A DNA stretch of 33,742 bases, taken from assembly GCF_003596335.1 (NCBI RefSeq), contig NZ_QZCH01000035.1:1-33742 (forward strand), read 5' to 3'. Below the pieces are notes generated by a model. The model did not search any database. It saw nothing but the letters and a program-made list of their open reading frames with translations, and had not been told where the DNA came from. Each line of letters begins with the position of its first letter. The stretch's first letter is position 1. The DNA is from Motilimonas pumila (GTDB lineage Bacteria > Pseudomonadota > Gammaproteobacteria > Enterobacterales > CBDFNC01). Of the stretch, positions 8,379-19,723 are shown piece after piece. The translations under genes and the position numbers were made by a program.

Positions 8379-9307
8379 TGGATAACCTACCTCTCGCTAT
8401 TTTTATTATGGGGCCAACAGCCTCAGGCAAAACGGATCTAGCGATAGAGTTATTGCAACACCTACCGTGCGAAATTATTAGTGTTGACTCAGCGTTAGTC
8501 TACAAAGGCATGGATATAGGGACTGCGAAACCCACAGCCGAAGAGTTAGCGCAAGCGCCGCACCAGTTGATTGATATTCTAGATCCGAGTGAAACGTACT
8601 CGGCGGCCGATTTTCGTCGTGATGCTATGGTGGCGATGCAGCAAGCAGTTGCGGCAGGCAAAATCCCGGTATTGGTGGGTGGCACTATGTTGTATTTTAA
8701 AGCCTTACTCGAGGGCTTGTCGCCGCTACCTTCAGCCGACAGCGACGTCCGCAAGCAGATTGAACAAGAAGCGCAAGATTTAGGTTGGCAAGCCTTGCAT
8801 GACATGTTGCGACAAGTCGACCCCATATCTGCTGAGCGTATTCATCCGAACGACCCTCAACGTTTAACTCGTGCTCTAGAGGTTTATCGAATCAGTGGTA
8901 AAACCATGACCGAGCTGACAGCCACAAAAGCACCGCCTTTACCCTATAAGGTATTGCAGTTTGCAATCATGGCCGATGATCGCAAAGTCATTCATCAACG
9001 TATTGAACTTCGATTCAACAAGATGTTGGAAGCGGGTTTTGAGCAAGAAGTACAAACTTTATATCACAGAGGTGACCTACATCCAGATTTGCCGTCAATT
9101 CGCAGCGTTGGATATCGGCAAATGTGGCAATACTTAGCTGGTGAACTAAGTTATGATGAAATGGTCTATCGAGGGATCGTGGCAACAAGGCAATTGGCCA
9201 AGCGCCAGATGACCTGGTTAAGAGGTTGGCCAGAAGTCATTCCCTTGTTACCTGGTGATAGACAAAACGTTGATAAAATTGTACAACTTGTTGGCGAGAT
9301 TAAATAA
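8378..9307 (+). CDS. miaA: tRNA dimethylallyltransferase MiaA
   Basis: MiaA transfers the dimethylallyl group to N6 of A37 in tRNAs reading UNN codons, the first step to ms2i6A. The 309-residue product begins [10 protein letters not shown]. It shows the P-loop GPTASGKT at 12-19, the catalytic [16 protein letters not shown] region, [27 protein letters not shown] and the SVGYRQMW motif. I place the start at ATG 8378, which overlaps the mutL TGA, although the frame is open 41 codons further upstream inside mutL; homology begins exactly here. Hfq follows after 66 nt, the usual gammaproteobacterial miaA-hfq order. Confidence 0.95.
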   Translation: MDNLPLAIFIMGPTASGKTDLAIELLQHLPCEIISVDSALVYKGMDIGTAKPTAEELAQAPHQLIDILDPSETYSAADFRRDAMVAMQQAVAAGKIPVLVGGTMLYFKALLEGLSPLPSADSDVRKQIEQEAQDLGWQALHDMLRQVDPISAERIHPNDPQRLTRALEVYRISGKTMTELTATKAPPLPYKVLQFAIMADDRKVIHQRIELRFNKMLEAGFEQEVQTLYHRGDLHPDLPSIRSVGYRQMWQYLAGELSYDEMVYRGIVATRQLAKRQMTWLRGWPEVIPLLPGDRQNVDKIVQLVGEIK

Positions 9308-9321
9308 AGCGAGTATATAAT
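9297..9321 (+). promoter_or_regulatory. possible promoter for hfq
   Basis: TATAAT at 9316-9321 lies between miaA and hfq, 52 nt before the hfq start. The best upstream partner, TTGGCG near 9291-9296, would need a long 19-nt spacer, so only the -10 element is convincing. E. coli hfq also has promoters within and after miaA. Confidence 0.35.
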
Positions 9322-9334
9322 CTGTTAGCTATAA

Positions 9335-9619
<285 letters not shown>

Positions 9620-9632
9620 AAATAATCATTTT

Positions 9633-9657
9633 GGTGGAGCCGTGCTCCACCTTTTTT
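9633..9657 (+). terminator. intrinsic terminator between hfq and hflX
   Basis: An eight-base-pair perfect stem (GGTGGAGC 9633-9640 with GCTCCACC 9644-9651) and a three-base loop are followed by six T residues (9652-9657). It should end much of the hfq transcript before hflX. hflX starts only 13 nt later with no room for its own promoter, so read-through is expected. Confidence 0.85.
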
Positions 9658-9670
9658 AAGGAGTTAATGC

Positions 9671-10957
9671 TTGTTTGACCGTTATGAAGCAGGTGAACGA
9701 GCTATATTGGTTCATATCGACTTTCGTGAAGAAGGTGAAAGAGAAGATCTAGTAGAGCTTGAGATGTTAGTGAGTTCTGCAGGCGTGCAATCCGTTGCCA
9801 CTGTAGTTGGAAGTCGCACTTCCCCTCACCCAAAATATTTTGTAGGTAGCGGTAAAGCCGACGAAATAGCAGAACACGTAAAACTATTTGAAGCAGATGT
9901 GGTGATTTTTAACCATGCTTTGTCTCCCGCCCAAGAGCGCAACATTGAGAAATTATGTCAATGCCGCGTGTTGGATCGTACGACTCTCATTTTAGACATT
10001 TTTGCCCAACGTGCCCGTACCCATGAAGGTAAATTGCAGGTTGAACTGGCGCAATTACGTCATTTATCGACTCGATTAATTCGAGGCTGGACTCACCTAG
10101 AGCGACAAAAGGGTGGTATTGGATTGCGCGGCCCTGGTGAAACCCAGCTAGAAACTGACCGTCGATTATTACGGGACAGGATCAAAGCGATTTTGCGCCG
10201 GTTAGAGAAAGTGGCTAAGCAACGTGAACAAGGGCGCCGTGCTCGCCAACGTAATGAAGTGCCGACTATTTCTCTGGTAGGTTATACCAACGCTGGGAAA
10301 TCGACCCTTTTTAACCGCCTCACTCACGCAGAGGTGTACGCTGCAGACCAATTGTTTGCGACCTTGGATCCGACGTTGCGCCGGATTAAGTTGGACGACG
10401 TTGGCAACGCTGTACTCGCCGATACTGTTGGGTTTATTCGCCATTTACCCCATGATTTAGTTGCGGCATTCAAGGCAACCTTAGAAGAAACCCGTGAAGC
10501 GGATATTTTGCTGCACGTGGTAGATTGCGCTGATGAGCGCTCCCACGAAAACATTGCTGAAGTGCAATCGGTGCTGACGGAAATTGACGCTGATGAAGTT
10601 CCTCAACTTGTAGTGATGAATAAAATTGATAGCGTGGAAGGGGCTGAGCCGAGAGTGGTGTATGACGATGAAGGCATGCCTACCCATGTTTACCTCTCCG
10701 CGATGGATGGACGAGGAATCGAGTTATTATTTCAAGCGTTAACACAGCGTTTGGCTAGCACTATGGTGCATAAACATTTAGCATTACCGCCTTCAGCGGG
10801 AAAGTTTCGCAGTACCTTATATCAATTAGACTGTGTCGAACATGAGCAGTTTGATGATGCTGGTGGTTGGCAGTTAGAGGTAAGGTTAGCAAAAGTTGAA
10901 TGGCAACGACTGTTAAAACAAGAGGGTGACTTAATAGAAACCTTTATTGCGTCGTAA
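9671..10957 (+). CDS. hflX: ribosome-associated GTPase HflX
   Basis: HflX binds the 50S subunit, splits stalled 70S ribosomes under stress and is GTP-dependent. The 428-residue protein opens FDRYEAGERAILVHIDF and has the HflX N-terminal domain with PHPKYFVGSGK at 52-62 and GGIGLRGPGETQLETDRR near 148-165. The G domain has G1 GYTNAGKST at 204-212, DTVGF at 251-255 and NKID at 317-320. The start is TTG 9671, with AAGGAG at 9658-9663 seven bases upstream; the ATG at 9667 is in another frame and reaches TGA after three codons. The TTG start and the preceding terminator suggest low expression relative to hfq. Confidence 0.95.
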   Translation: MFDRYEAGERAILVHIDFREEGEREDLVELEMLVSSAGVQSVATVVGSRTSPHPKYFVGSGKADEIAEHVKLFEADVVIFNHALSPAQERNIEKLCQCRVLDRTTLILDIFAQRARTHEGKLQVELAQLRHLSTRLIRGWTHLERQKGGIGLRGPGETQLETDRRLLRDRIKAILRRLEKVAKQREQGRRARQRNEVPTISLVGYTNAGKSTLFNRLTHAEVYAADQLFATLDPTLRRIKLDDVGNAVLADTVGFIRHLPHDLVAAFKATLEETREADILLHVVDCADERSHENIAEVQSVLTEIDADEVPQLVVMNKIDSVEGAEPRVVYDDEGMPTHVYLSAMDGRGIELLFQALTQRLASTMVHKHLALPPSAGKFRSTLYQLDCVEHEQFDDAGGWQLEVRLAKVEWQRLLKQEGDLIETFIAS

Positions 10958-11008
10958 ATGCCTGTTACATTAATTTATTAACATCTTCTTTTTAAAGTGG
11001 AGACAATA

Positions 11009-12169
11009 ATGGCCTGGAATGAGCCTGGAAATGGTGGTAACAAAGACCGCGACCCATGGCAGAACAATAATAAAGATCAGGGGCCACCTGATTTAGATGA
11101 TATGTTCAAGAAGCTAAGTGGTAAGTTTGGCGGTATGTTTGGTGGTAAAGGCGGTGGCAATGATGTCAGCACCTTTGGTATTAGCATCGTCGTGATTATT
11201 GGTTTATTGATTTGGGGTGTGAGCGGCTTCTACACCATCAAAGAAGCAGAGCGTGGCGTTGTGCTGCGTTTTGGCGGTTACCATGAAACTGTGTTGCCAG
11301 GTTTACACTGGAACCCTAAATTTATTGATGAAGTTATCCCCGTAGACGTGAACAGTATTCGTTCGTTACGTGGTAAAGGCTCAATGCTAACGGCAGATGA
11401 AAACGTGGTCTTGGTTGAAATGGACGTGCAATACAAGGTTGCTAATCCACAGCAATACTTGTTCAGCGTGACCAATGCCGATGACAGTTTATCGCAAGCG
11501 CTCGACAGTGCGTTACGTTACGTTGTGGGTCACACTCGTATGGATAGCGTATTAACGACGGGTCGTGACGCAGTGCGTCGTGATACATGGAATAAACTGG
11601 AAGAAATTACTACGCCTTACAACATGGGCTTGGAAGTGATTGACGTTAACTTCTTACCTGCACGTCCTCCGGTTGAGGTTAAAGACGCATTTGACGACGC
11701 CATTGCGGCGCAAGAAGATGAAGAGCGCTTCATTCGAGAAGCGGAAGCTTACGAGCGTGAGAAAGAGCCGACCGCCCGTGGTCAGGTTAAGCGTATTGAA
11801 CAAGAAGCGATTGCCTATAAAGAGCAAGTTACTTTGCAAGCACAAGGTGAAGTTGCACGCTTTGAAGCTTTACTACCTCAGTATCGTGCTGCACCTGAAG
11901 TGACTCGTGAACGCTTGTACATTGAAACCATGCAAGAAGTCCTAGGCAGTACCAGTAAAGTACTGATGGACGGCAATGGCAGTAACAGCATGATGTATTT
12001 ACCATTAGACAAACTGGTAGAAGGCGCAAAGAGTAGCGCAAAAGGCGCGAGTAACGCTTCTTCTAACTCGTCACCTCTGTCTCGTGATGTAGGCTCTACA
12101 TACAACACAGATATTACAATTAATGACCAGCCAGTGCGAAGCACTCGCTTACGTTCAGGGAGAGAATAA
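11009..12169 (+). CDS. hflK: FtsH protease modulator HflK
   Basis: HflK forms with HflC a large periplasmic cage around the membrane protease FtsH and regulates its activity. The 386-residue protein has a Gly-rich cytoplasmic N-terminus (EPGNGGNKDRDPW; GGMFGGKGGG near 41-50), a single membrane span at about 57-75, an SPFH/band 7 domain beginning FYTIKEAERGVVLRFGGY, and an Ala/Glu/Arg-rich coiled coil with AQEDEERFIREAEAYERE. The C-terminus is Ser/Asn-rich. ATG 11009 matches the usual start; an in-frame GTG lies four codons upstream. The stop is two bases before hflC, so the pair is one translational unit. Confidence 0.95.
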   Translation: MAWNEPGNGGNKDRDPWQNNNKDQGPPDLDDMFKKLSGKFGGMFGGKGGGNDVSTFGISIVVIIGLLIWGVSGFYTIKEAERGVVLRFGGYHETVLPGLHWNPKFIDEVIPVDVNSIRSLRGKGSMLTADENVVLVEMDVQYKVANPQQYLFSVTNADDSLSQALDSALRYVVGHTRMDSVLTTGRDAVRRDTWNKLEEITTPYNMGLEVIDVNFLPARPPVEVKDAFDDAIAAQEDEERFIREAEAYEREKEPTARGQVKRIEQEAIAYKEQVTLQAQGEVARFEALLPQYRAAPEVTRERLYIETMQEVLGSTSKVLMDGNGSNSMMYLPLDKLVEGAKSSAKGASNASSNSSPLSRDVGSTYNTDITINDQPVRSTRLRSGRE

Positions 12170-12171
12170 TC

Positions 12172-13119
12172 ATGAAGAAGTTAATATTGATTCTCCTTGG
12201 CGTAGCCGTATTAGTGGGGTTTTCTTCTTTGTTTGTTGTGCAAGAAGGCCAAAAGGCTATTGTGATTAAATTTGGTAAGGTACACCGTACTCCTGATGGT
12301 ATGCCGTTTATCTTTGAACCCGGTTTACACTTTAAGATTCCTGGCATTGAAACCGTGCGTATTATGGATGCACGAATTCAAACTTTGGATGACGCGTCAG
12401 ATCGCTTCGTAACGTCTGAGAAAAAAGACCTTATCATCAACTCTTACGTGAAGTGGGAAGTAGTTGACTTTGCTAAGTTCTACCTTTCAACGGGGGGTGA
12501 CTTTGACAGAGCAGCAGATCTTTTAAAACGTCGTGTAAGTAACGCCTTGCGTAACGAAATTGGTGCTCGAACCATCAAAGAGATCGTTTCTGGCGAGCGA
12601 GACGACGTTATGATCAACGCGCTTGAGCAGCTTCAAGGTGAACAGAACACAAATGAAAATGAAGTGTTAACTGAAGAGCAAGAAGTTGAGCTAGCCCGTA
12701 ATGGCTCTGACGATTTAGGTGTACGTGTATTAGACGTGCGTATCAAGCAAATTGAACTGCCAACAGAAGTACGTGAAAGTATCTACAAGCGGATGCGTGC
12801 GGAGCGTACTGCGGTAGCGAAAGAGCACCGTTCACAAGGTCAAGAGAAAGCCACGGTTATCCGAGCGAATATTGATCGTAAAGTGGCGGTAATGCTGGCG
12901 GATGCCAACCGTAAATCTCGTGAAATGCGCGGTGACGGTGATGCACTAGCGGCTAAAATTTACGCAGATACTTATGGCAAAGATCCTGAATTTTACGCTT
13001 TCATTCGTAGCTTAGACGCTTACCGTGATAGCTTTAAAGACAAGAGCGATGTCATGGTGCTGAGCCCAGATTCTGAGTTCTTCCGCTATATGGATGGTGC
13101 GGTTAAACCTGCGCAGTAA
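12172..13119 (+). CDS. hflC: FtsH protease modulator HflC
   Basis: HflC is the partner of HflK in the inner-membrane FtsH-HflKC complex. The 315-residue protein has an N-terminal signal-anchor (about 3-22, KKLILILLGVAVLVGF), then VVQEGQKAIVIKFGKV, the band 7 domain with PGLHFKIPGIETVRIMDAR, and the long helix IYKRMRAERTAVAKEHRSQG. An acidic stretch near 160-185 (EQNTNENEVLTEEQEVEL) is a variable insertion. A terminator follows 25 nt after the stop, ending the hfl unit. Confidence 0.95.
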   Translation: MKKLILILLGVAVLVGFSSLFVVQEGQKAIVIKFGKVHRTPDGMPFIFEPGLHFKIPGIETVRIMDARIQTLDDASDRFVTSEKKDLIINSYVKWEVVDFAKFYLSTGGDFDRAADLLKRRVSNALRNEIGARTIKEIVSGERDDVMINALEQLQGEQNTNENEVLTEEQEVELARNGSDDLGVRVLDVRIKQIELPTEVRESIYKRMRAERTAVAKEHRSQGQEKATVIRANIDRKVAVMLADANRKSREMRGDGDALAAKIYADTYGKDPEFYAFIRSLDAYRDSFKDKSDVMVLSPDSEFFRYMDGAVKPAQ

Positions 13120-13143
13120 AATAGCGTTAACCCCGTGCCCAAA

Positions 13144-13167
13144 AGGCCAGCATTTGCTGGTCTTTTT
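13144..13167 (+). terminator. intrinsic terminator after hflC
   Basis: The stem AGGCCAGC (13144-13151) pairs with GCTGGTCT (13156-13163) through one G-T wobble, with a four-base loop, and runs into five T residues (13163-13167). It is 25 nt after the hflC stop. Confidence 0.8.
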
Positions 13168-13275
13168 ATTGCCTGTTAAACGTTCTGTTTTTAACAATTA
13201 CAGTGATATCTTCTTAAAGTGAGTTGGTTATTAGGCGGTGATCGCCACTATGAGAATAAACTCAGATTTAATGCA

Positions 13276-13305
13276 TTGATATGCTAAGCTTTCCCGCCAT
13301 ATAAC
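13276..13305 (+). promoter_or_regulatory. likely sigma70 promoter of purA
   Basis: TTGATA at 13276-13281 and TATAAC at 13300-13305 are separated by 18 nt. They lie about 80 nt before purA in the 268-nt hflC-purA gap, after the hflC terminator. I see no convincing PurR-type palindrome. Outside this promoter and the terminator, the gap holds only a small GGCG/CGCC inverted repeat near 13234-13246. Confidence 0.5.
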
Positions 13306-13342
13306 CATTTAGTGGAAAAAAATACTCACCTTTTACCCCTAA

Positions 13343-14704
<1,362 letters not shown>

Positions 14705-14731
14705 TTCACAGGCAGTCAATGCATCTATATC

Positions 14732-14758
14732 AAGCCGCATCTTTGATGCGGCTTTTTT
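14732..14758 (+). terminator. intrinsic terminator of purA
   Basis: A perfect ten-base-pair stem (14732-14741 with 14745-14754) with a TTT loop is followed by T residues to 14758, starting 27 nt after the purA stop. Confidence 0.9.
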
Positions 14759-14793
14759 GTATTGTTGATATTTTCAAGCAATAGCGTAACAAC

Positions 14794-14821
14794 AAAAAAA
14801 CGCGGCCATTATCGGCCGCGT
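14794..14821 (-). terminator. intrinsic terminator of ispB
   Basis: On the minus strand the arm ACGCGGCC (14821-14814) pairs with GGCCGCGT (14807-14800) around a six-base loop and runs into a T-tract (complement of 14794-14800). It lies 27 nt past the ispB stop and 35 nt from the purA terminator, so the convergent genes are insulated by two separate one-directional terminators. Confidence 0.88.
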
Positions 14822-14848
14822 GGTTTGGGTAAGCGAGGGGGGGGTTGG

Positions 14849-15820
14849 TTAACTGCTACGTTTAACAGCTAAATCAACCAGTCCGACTAACGCTTCCTTG
14901 TAAGGAGATTCCGGTAAAATAGCTAAAGCAGCGATGGCTTTATCAGCTTCCTGTTGGGCTTTTTGCTCGGTATAGGCAATTGATTGCGTATCCGCTAAAA
15001 CCCCTAAAATTTCTTCTAAATGGTCCATGCCATTACCTTGCTCGATCGCTTCTCTTATGCGCGCTTGTTGCGGCTCTGTGCCGCACGCTAAGGCATGAAT
15101 TAGCGGTAGGGTAGGCTTACCTTCAGCCAGGTCGTCACCAACATTTTTACCCATTTCTTTGGCGTCAGCAGTGTAGTCCATGACGTCATCGATTAATTGA
15201 AAGGCGGTACCCAAATATTTGCCATAATCTTGCATCGCTTGACAGACAGCTTCTGGCTGGTTGCTTATCACGGCCATTAGGTGTGTAGCGGCCTCAAACA
15301 AGCGCGCCGTTTTACAGTAAATAACCTGCATGTAAGCGGCTTCACTAGTGTCTGCATCGTTACAGTTGATTAACTGTAAAACTTCACCTTCGGCAATCAC
15401 ATTGGTGGCATCAGACAGGATGTCCATCACGGTGAGGTTTTTGAGTTCAGTCATCATTTGAAATGAGCGAGTGTACAAAAAGTCACCTACCAAAACGCTG
15501 GCAGCATTACCAAATAGCGCATTGGCCGTTTCTTTGCCTCGTCGCATATCCGATTCATCCACAACGTCATCGTGCAGCAGTGTGGCGGTATGAATGAATT
15601 CAATGATGGCCGCAAGCTGTATATGGTCTTCACCTTGATAGTCCAACGCGCGGGCTGCTAGGACGGTTAATAATGGACGAATTCGCTTTCCGCCACTGTT
15701 TACAATGTACATGCCGAGCTGATTGATAAGCGCAACATCAGAGCTCAGGCGGCGACCAATCAATTGATTGACTTGGGTCATGTCTTCTTGTGACAGTTGT
15801 TGGATCTGCTTTAGGTCCAT
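14849..15820 (-). CDS. ispB: octaprenyl diphosphate synthase
   Basis: IspB elongates farnesyl diphosphate with isopentenyl diphosphate to make the ubiquinone/menaquinone side chain. The 323-residue trans-prenyltransferase has GGKRIRPLL at 43-51, the first aspartate-rich motif DDVVD at 84-88 followed by MRRGK, and the second, DDVMD, at 211-215 followed by GKNVGDDLAEGKPTLPL. The actual chain length (C40 or other) cannot be read from these motifs, and the assignment rests on position divergent from rplU. The start ATG 15820 has only a weak ribosome binding site. Confidence 0.93.
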   Translation of the reverse strand: MDLKQIQQLSQEDMTQVNQLIGRRLSSDVALINQLGMYIVNSGGKRIRPLLTVLAARALDYQGEDHIQLAAIIEFIHTATLLHDDVVDESDMRRGKETANALFGNAASVLVGDFLYTRSFQMMTELKNLTVMDILSDATNVIAEGEVLQLINCNDADTSEAAYMQVIYCKTARLFEAATHLMAVISNQPEAVCQAMQDYGKYLGTAFQLIDDVMDYTADAKEMGKNVGDDLAEGKPTLPLIHALACGTEPQQARIREAIEQGNGMDHLEEILGVLADTQSIAYTEQKAQQEADKAIAALAILPESPYKEALVGLVDLAVKRSS

Positions 15821-15936
15821 GTATTATCTCGATAAACTTTAGACTTTAAAATTGTGGCACATTTTACAATAAATCCGTGTTTTTAACATTGCTTTTGCCA
15901 TGACAAATAAGATTTTAAATATTTTGTAATTTCGAC

Positions 15937-15965
15937 TTGCTAGAGTGGAATGATTTGCGTACAAT
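15937..15965 (+). promoter_or_regulatory. sigma70 promoter of rplU-rpmA
   Basis: TTGCTA (15937-15942) and TACAAT (15960-15965) are spaced by an ideal 17 nt, about 60 nt before rplU, in the 204-nt divergent gap with ispB. The DNA just upstream is AT-rich, as expected for a strong ribosomal-protein promoter. Confidence 0.7.
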
Positions 15966-15990
15966 CCGCCCCCATTGTGATTAAAGTTAT

Positions 15991-16010
15991 CTGGCTCAAA
16001 AAGAAGCCAG
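15991..16010 (+). promoter_or_regulatory. hairpin in rplU leader next to ribosome binding site
   Basis: CTGGCT (15991-15996) pairs with AGCCAG (16005-16010) around an eight-base loop. The stem ends three bases before the GGAG at 16013-16016 that serves ATG 16025. A short structured leader directly before a ribosomal-protein start is a plausible autoregulatory site, but the stem is short. Confidence 0.4.
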
Positions 16011-16024
16011 CTGGAGTAATAGAC

Positions 16025-16336
16025 ATGTACGCTGTTATTCAAAGTGGTGGTAAACAGCACCGCGTAACAGAAGGCCAAACACTTCGTCTAGAAAAACTAG
16101 ACATCGAAACTGGTGCATCTGTTGATTTTGAAGAAGTTTTACTTGTAGCAAATGGCGAAGACGTAAAAGTTGGCGCACCATTCGTTGCAGGCGGCAAAGT
16201 AGTTGCTGAAGTTGTATCTCACGGTCGTGGCGATAAAGTTAAAATCGTTAAGTTCCGTCGTCGTAAGCATTCTCGCAAGCAAGCGGGTCATCGTCAGTGG
16301 TTCACAGAAGTGAAAATCACTGCAATCAACGCTTAA
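16025..16336 (+). CDS. rplU: 50S ribosomal protein L21
   Basis: L21 binds 23S rRNA in the large subunit. The 103-residue product begins [14 protein letters not shown], has the [15 protein letters not shown] segment and ends with the basic [16 protein letters not shown] stretch. Length equals E. coli L21. ATG 16025 is preceded by GGAG at 16013-16016; the open frame upstream to 15950 runs through the promoter and is not coding. L27 follows after 18 nt. Confidence 0.98.
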   Translation: MYAVIQSGGKQHRVTEGQTLRLEKLDIETGASVDFEEVLLVANGEDVKVGAPFVAGGKVVAEVVSHGRGDKVKIVKFRRRKHSRKQAGHRQWFTEVKITAINA

Positions 16337-16354
16337 TTTTAGGAGTACTTAAAA

Positions 16355-16612
16355 ATGGCACATAAAAAAGCTGGTGGTAGTACTCGTAACGGTCGTGATT
16401 CAGAAAGCAAACGCTTAGGTGTTAAGCGCTTTGGTGGTGAATCAGTTCTTGCGGGTAACATTCTAGTTCGTCAACGTGGTACTAAATTCCACGCTGGTAC
16501 TAACGTTGGTTTAGGTAAAGACCACACTCTTTTCGCAACTGCTACAGGCACTGTGAAATTTGAAGTGAAAGGTAAGCTTAACCGTAAATACGTTAGCATT
16601 GTAGCTGAGTAA
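16355..16612 (+). CDS. rpmA: 50S ribosomal protein L27
   Basis: L27 reaches the peptidyl-transferase centre with its N-terminal tail. The 85-residue product starts [16 protein letters not shown] and contains [20 protein letters not shown], almost the E. coli sequence. No N-terminal extension of the Firmicutes type, which needs protease cleavage, is present. AGGAG lies nine bases before the start, and a strong terminator follows the gene. Confidence 0.98.
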   Translation: MAHKKAGGSTRNGRDSESKRLGVKRFGGESVLAGNILVRQRGTKFHAGTNVGLGKDHTLFATATGTVKFEVKGKLNRKYVSIVAE

Positions 16613-16635
16613 TCAGTTTACAAACTAATTCAGAA

Positions 16636-16659
16636 AACCCCGCTTCGGCGGGGTTTTTT
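16636..16659 (+). terminator. intrinsic terminator of rplU-rpmA
   Basis: The stem AACCCCGC (16636-16643) / GCGGGGTT (16648-16655) carries a stable TTCG tetraloop and ends in six T residues (16654-16659), 23 nt after the rpmA stop. Confidence 0.92.
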
Positions 16660-16690
16660 ATTTTCTGGCATCCAATAATGTAGCAATCTG

Positions 16691-17626
16691 ATGCATCAAG
16701 TCTCGGGTAAAGCAGGGCTAGGGTTTGGTTTGGCAATGATAACCACTTTATTGTGGGGCGTTTTGCCAATTGCATTGCAAGCATTATTAATTGATACGGA
16801 TGCGGCAACAATCAGTTTTGTGCGTTTTGCCAGCGCCGGTGTTTGTTTAATGTTATGGCTGTTTTTTAATAAGCAATTACCATCACGATGGCTTATTAAA
16901 GGGCAGGTAGGACCACTATTAGCATTGGCAATACTTGGCTTAGCGGCAAACTATGCTTTTTGCTTGTTGGCATTAGCGTTTATTTCTGCAGCCAGTTTTC
17001 AAGTGTTAATCCAATTGGCACCTGTACTGTTAATTATTGCGGGTGTGGTATTTTTTCGAGAAAGCTTTAGCCGTTATCAGGCTGCGGGCTTGTTGGTCGT
17101 GATAACCGGTTTGATACTGTTTTTTAATCAGCGCTGGTTGGCCTTATTTGGTGAACTAAGCCATGACAGCTTAGGATTACTTTATACTTTAGCTGCAGCA
17201 GTGACTTGGGCTATTTATGGCGTCGCCCAAAAGCAATTGCTCAAGGCGTTTAAGTCATCGCAGATAATGATGATCATATACTTAGCCGCGGCATTACTGT
17301 TTGCCCCCTTTATTTCAATGCCAGAAATCAGTGAGACTCAGATCACTTTCTGGTATATTCTGCTGTTTTGTTGCGGCAATACTTTAGTGGCTTATGGCTG
17401 CTTTGCTGAAGCGCTTAATCACTGGGCTGCCAGCAAGGTAAGTGCGGTATTAGCCATGGTGCCTGTAGTGACCGTATTGTTTGCATACTGTGGTCAATGG
17501 CTATGGCCAGATATGCCGCAAATAGAATTTAACGTATTTACCGTGTTTGGCATCTTGCTGGTTGTGACTGGCATACTAACCTTAACACTGGCAAAGTCAA
17601 AAACACGAGCGGCCGACGGTGCTTAG
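16691..17626 (+). CDS. yhbE: DMT-family (EamA) inner-membrane transporter
   Basis: The 311-residue protein has ten predicted membrane segments in two EamA repeats (about 10-145 and 160-300), starting LGFGLAMITTLLWGVLPIAL. The repeats carry conserved elements such as FVRFASAG in the first and AVTWAIYGVAQK in the second. DMT proteins export metabolites or amino acids, but the substrate of this branch is unknown. The position between rpmA and obgE equals that of E. coli yhbE, the basis for the symbol. The ribosome binding site before ATG 16691 is weak. The gene lies after the rpmA terminator and is 19 nt from obgE, so it may depend on read-through or an unseen promoter. Confidence 0.85.
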   Translation: MHQVSGKAGLGFGLAMITTLLWGVLPIALQALLIDTDAATISFVRFASAGVCLMLWLFFNKQLPSRWLIKGQVGPLLALAILGLAANYAFCLLALAFISAASFQVLIQLAPVLLIIAGVVFFRESFSRYQAAGLLVVITGLILFFNQRWLALFGELSHDSLGLLYTLAAAVTWAIYGVAQKQLLKAFKSSQIMMIIYLAAALLFAPFISMPEISETQITFWYILLFCCGNTLVAYGCFAEALNHWAASKVSAVLAMVPVVTVLFAYCGQWLWPDMPQIEFNVFTVFGILLVVTGILTLTLAKSKTRAADGA

Positions 17627-17642
17627 CTCAAGGTGGGAGTAA

Positions 17643-18815
<1,173 letters not shown>

Positions 18816-18831
18816 TGCTTAAATCAGACCT

Positions 18832-18860
18832 AAAAAAACCGCTTTAATAGCGGTTTTTTT
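18832..18860 (+). terminator. intrinsic terminator of obgE (potentially bidirectional)
   Basis: ACCGCT (18838-18843) pairs with AGCGGT (18849-18854) around a five-base loop. The core is flanked by A7 upstream and T7 downstream, so both strands show a stem followed by a T-tract. No minus-strand gene ends here, so only the plus-strand role is needed. Confidence 0.88.
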
Positions 18861-18872
18861 GTGTTTGATTAA

Positions 18873-18900
18873 TTTAGCATTATGATTGCCGCTGTATACT
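18873..18900 (+). promoter_or_regulatory. possible promoter of the yjjP-yjjB-folA unit
   Basis: TATACT at 18895-18900 has a weak -35 match TTTAGC (18873-18878) 16 nt upstream. It follows directly after the obgE terminator and lies about 28 nt before the yjjP start. Confidence 0.45.
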
Positions 18901-18928
18901 CAGTTATTACCCTTTTCAGGAGCGAATG

Positions 18929-19723
18929 ATGGCGCTCAATCTACCGGAAAAAACACTTTCTAAACAACAGCAAACCGATATTACACGGATCTCAATCCTG
19001 GCTGCGCAATTACTGCAACAACACGGTGCAGAGAGCCGTTTGATAGAACAAACTTCAGTGCGTTTAGGCCTTGCATTAGGCGCGCAGAGCATCGAGCTTT
19101 CGGTATCTGCCGATGCCCTTGTACTGACTACCCTGTACCAAGGTGCCTGTATTACCACTACTCGGCGTGTGCACGACCGCGGCATTAATATGCAAATGGT
19201 GTGTGACGTACAGCGTATCTGCGTGATGGCTGAAAAGGGACTACTGGATGCTGCTGGTGTTAAAGCCAAGTTAACTAAGCTCACGCCAATGAAATACAAT
19301 CGCTGGCTGGTTATTTTTATGATTGGCTTATCTTGTGGCAGTTTTAGCCATTTGTTTGGTGGTGATGTAAAAGTATTTTTAATGACATTTATTGCTTCCG
19401 CTTGTGCCATGCTAGTGCGACAAGAGCTGGCTCATCGTCACCATAGTCCTTTTATCAATTTCGCCATCACTGCTTTTGTGGCCACCACTATTGCCAGTAT
19501 GGCCGTGAAATACCAGATAGGTAATCAGCCTGAGCTGGCCATGGCTGCATCTGTGTTATTGCTGGTACCTGGCTTTCCACTCATTAACGCGGTTTCAGAT
19601 ATGGTGAAAGGTCACATTAACATGGGCATCTCCCGTTGGGTCGCGGCTTCCCTATTGACCATGAGTGTGGCAGTGGGCATCGTGATGGGCATGGCCCTGA
19701 CAGGAGTAGGAGCTTGGTTATGA
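18929..19723 (+). CDS. yjjP: threonine/serine exporter-family protein, large subunit (YjjP-like)
   Basis: The 264-residue protein matches the ThrE N-terminal half. A soluble domain with LLQQHGAESRLIEQTSVRLG and TTRRVHDRGINMQMV (about 25-100) is followed by about five membrane spans, including LVIFMIGLSCGSF and the hallmark ASVLLLVPGFPLINAVSDM. It pairs with the small subunit encoded next. In enterobacteria YjjP/YjjB has been implicated in succinate export, whereas actinobacterial ThrE exports threonine and serine; the substrate here is open. AGGAG (18918-18922) is six bases before ATG 18929 but only three before ATG 18926, so I prefer the second ATG. The end overlaps yjjB by 4 nt. Confidence 0.88.
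   Translation: MALNLPEKTLSKQQQTDITRISILAAQLLQQHGAESRLIEQTSVRLGLALGAQSIELSVSADALVLTTLYQGACITTTRRVHDRGINMQMVCDVQRICVMAEKGLLDAAGVKAKLTKLTPMKYNRWLVIFMIGLSCGSFSHLFGGDVKVFLMTFIASACAMLVRQELAHRHHSPFINFAITAFVATTIASMAVKYQIGNQPELAMAASVLLLVPGFPLINAVSDMVKGHINMGISRWVAASLLTMSVAVGIVMGMALTGVGAWL

Noticed and set aside
15839..16078. 79-residue minus-strand frame between ispB and rplU
   Set aside because: It covers the rplU promoter, leader and first codons, and its composition is not protein-like.
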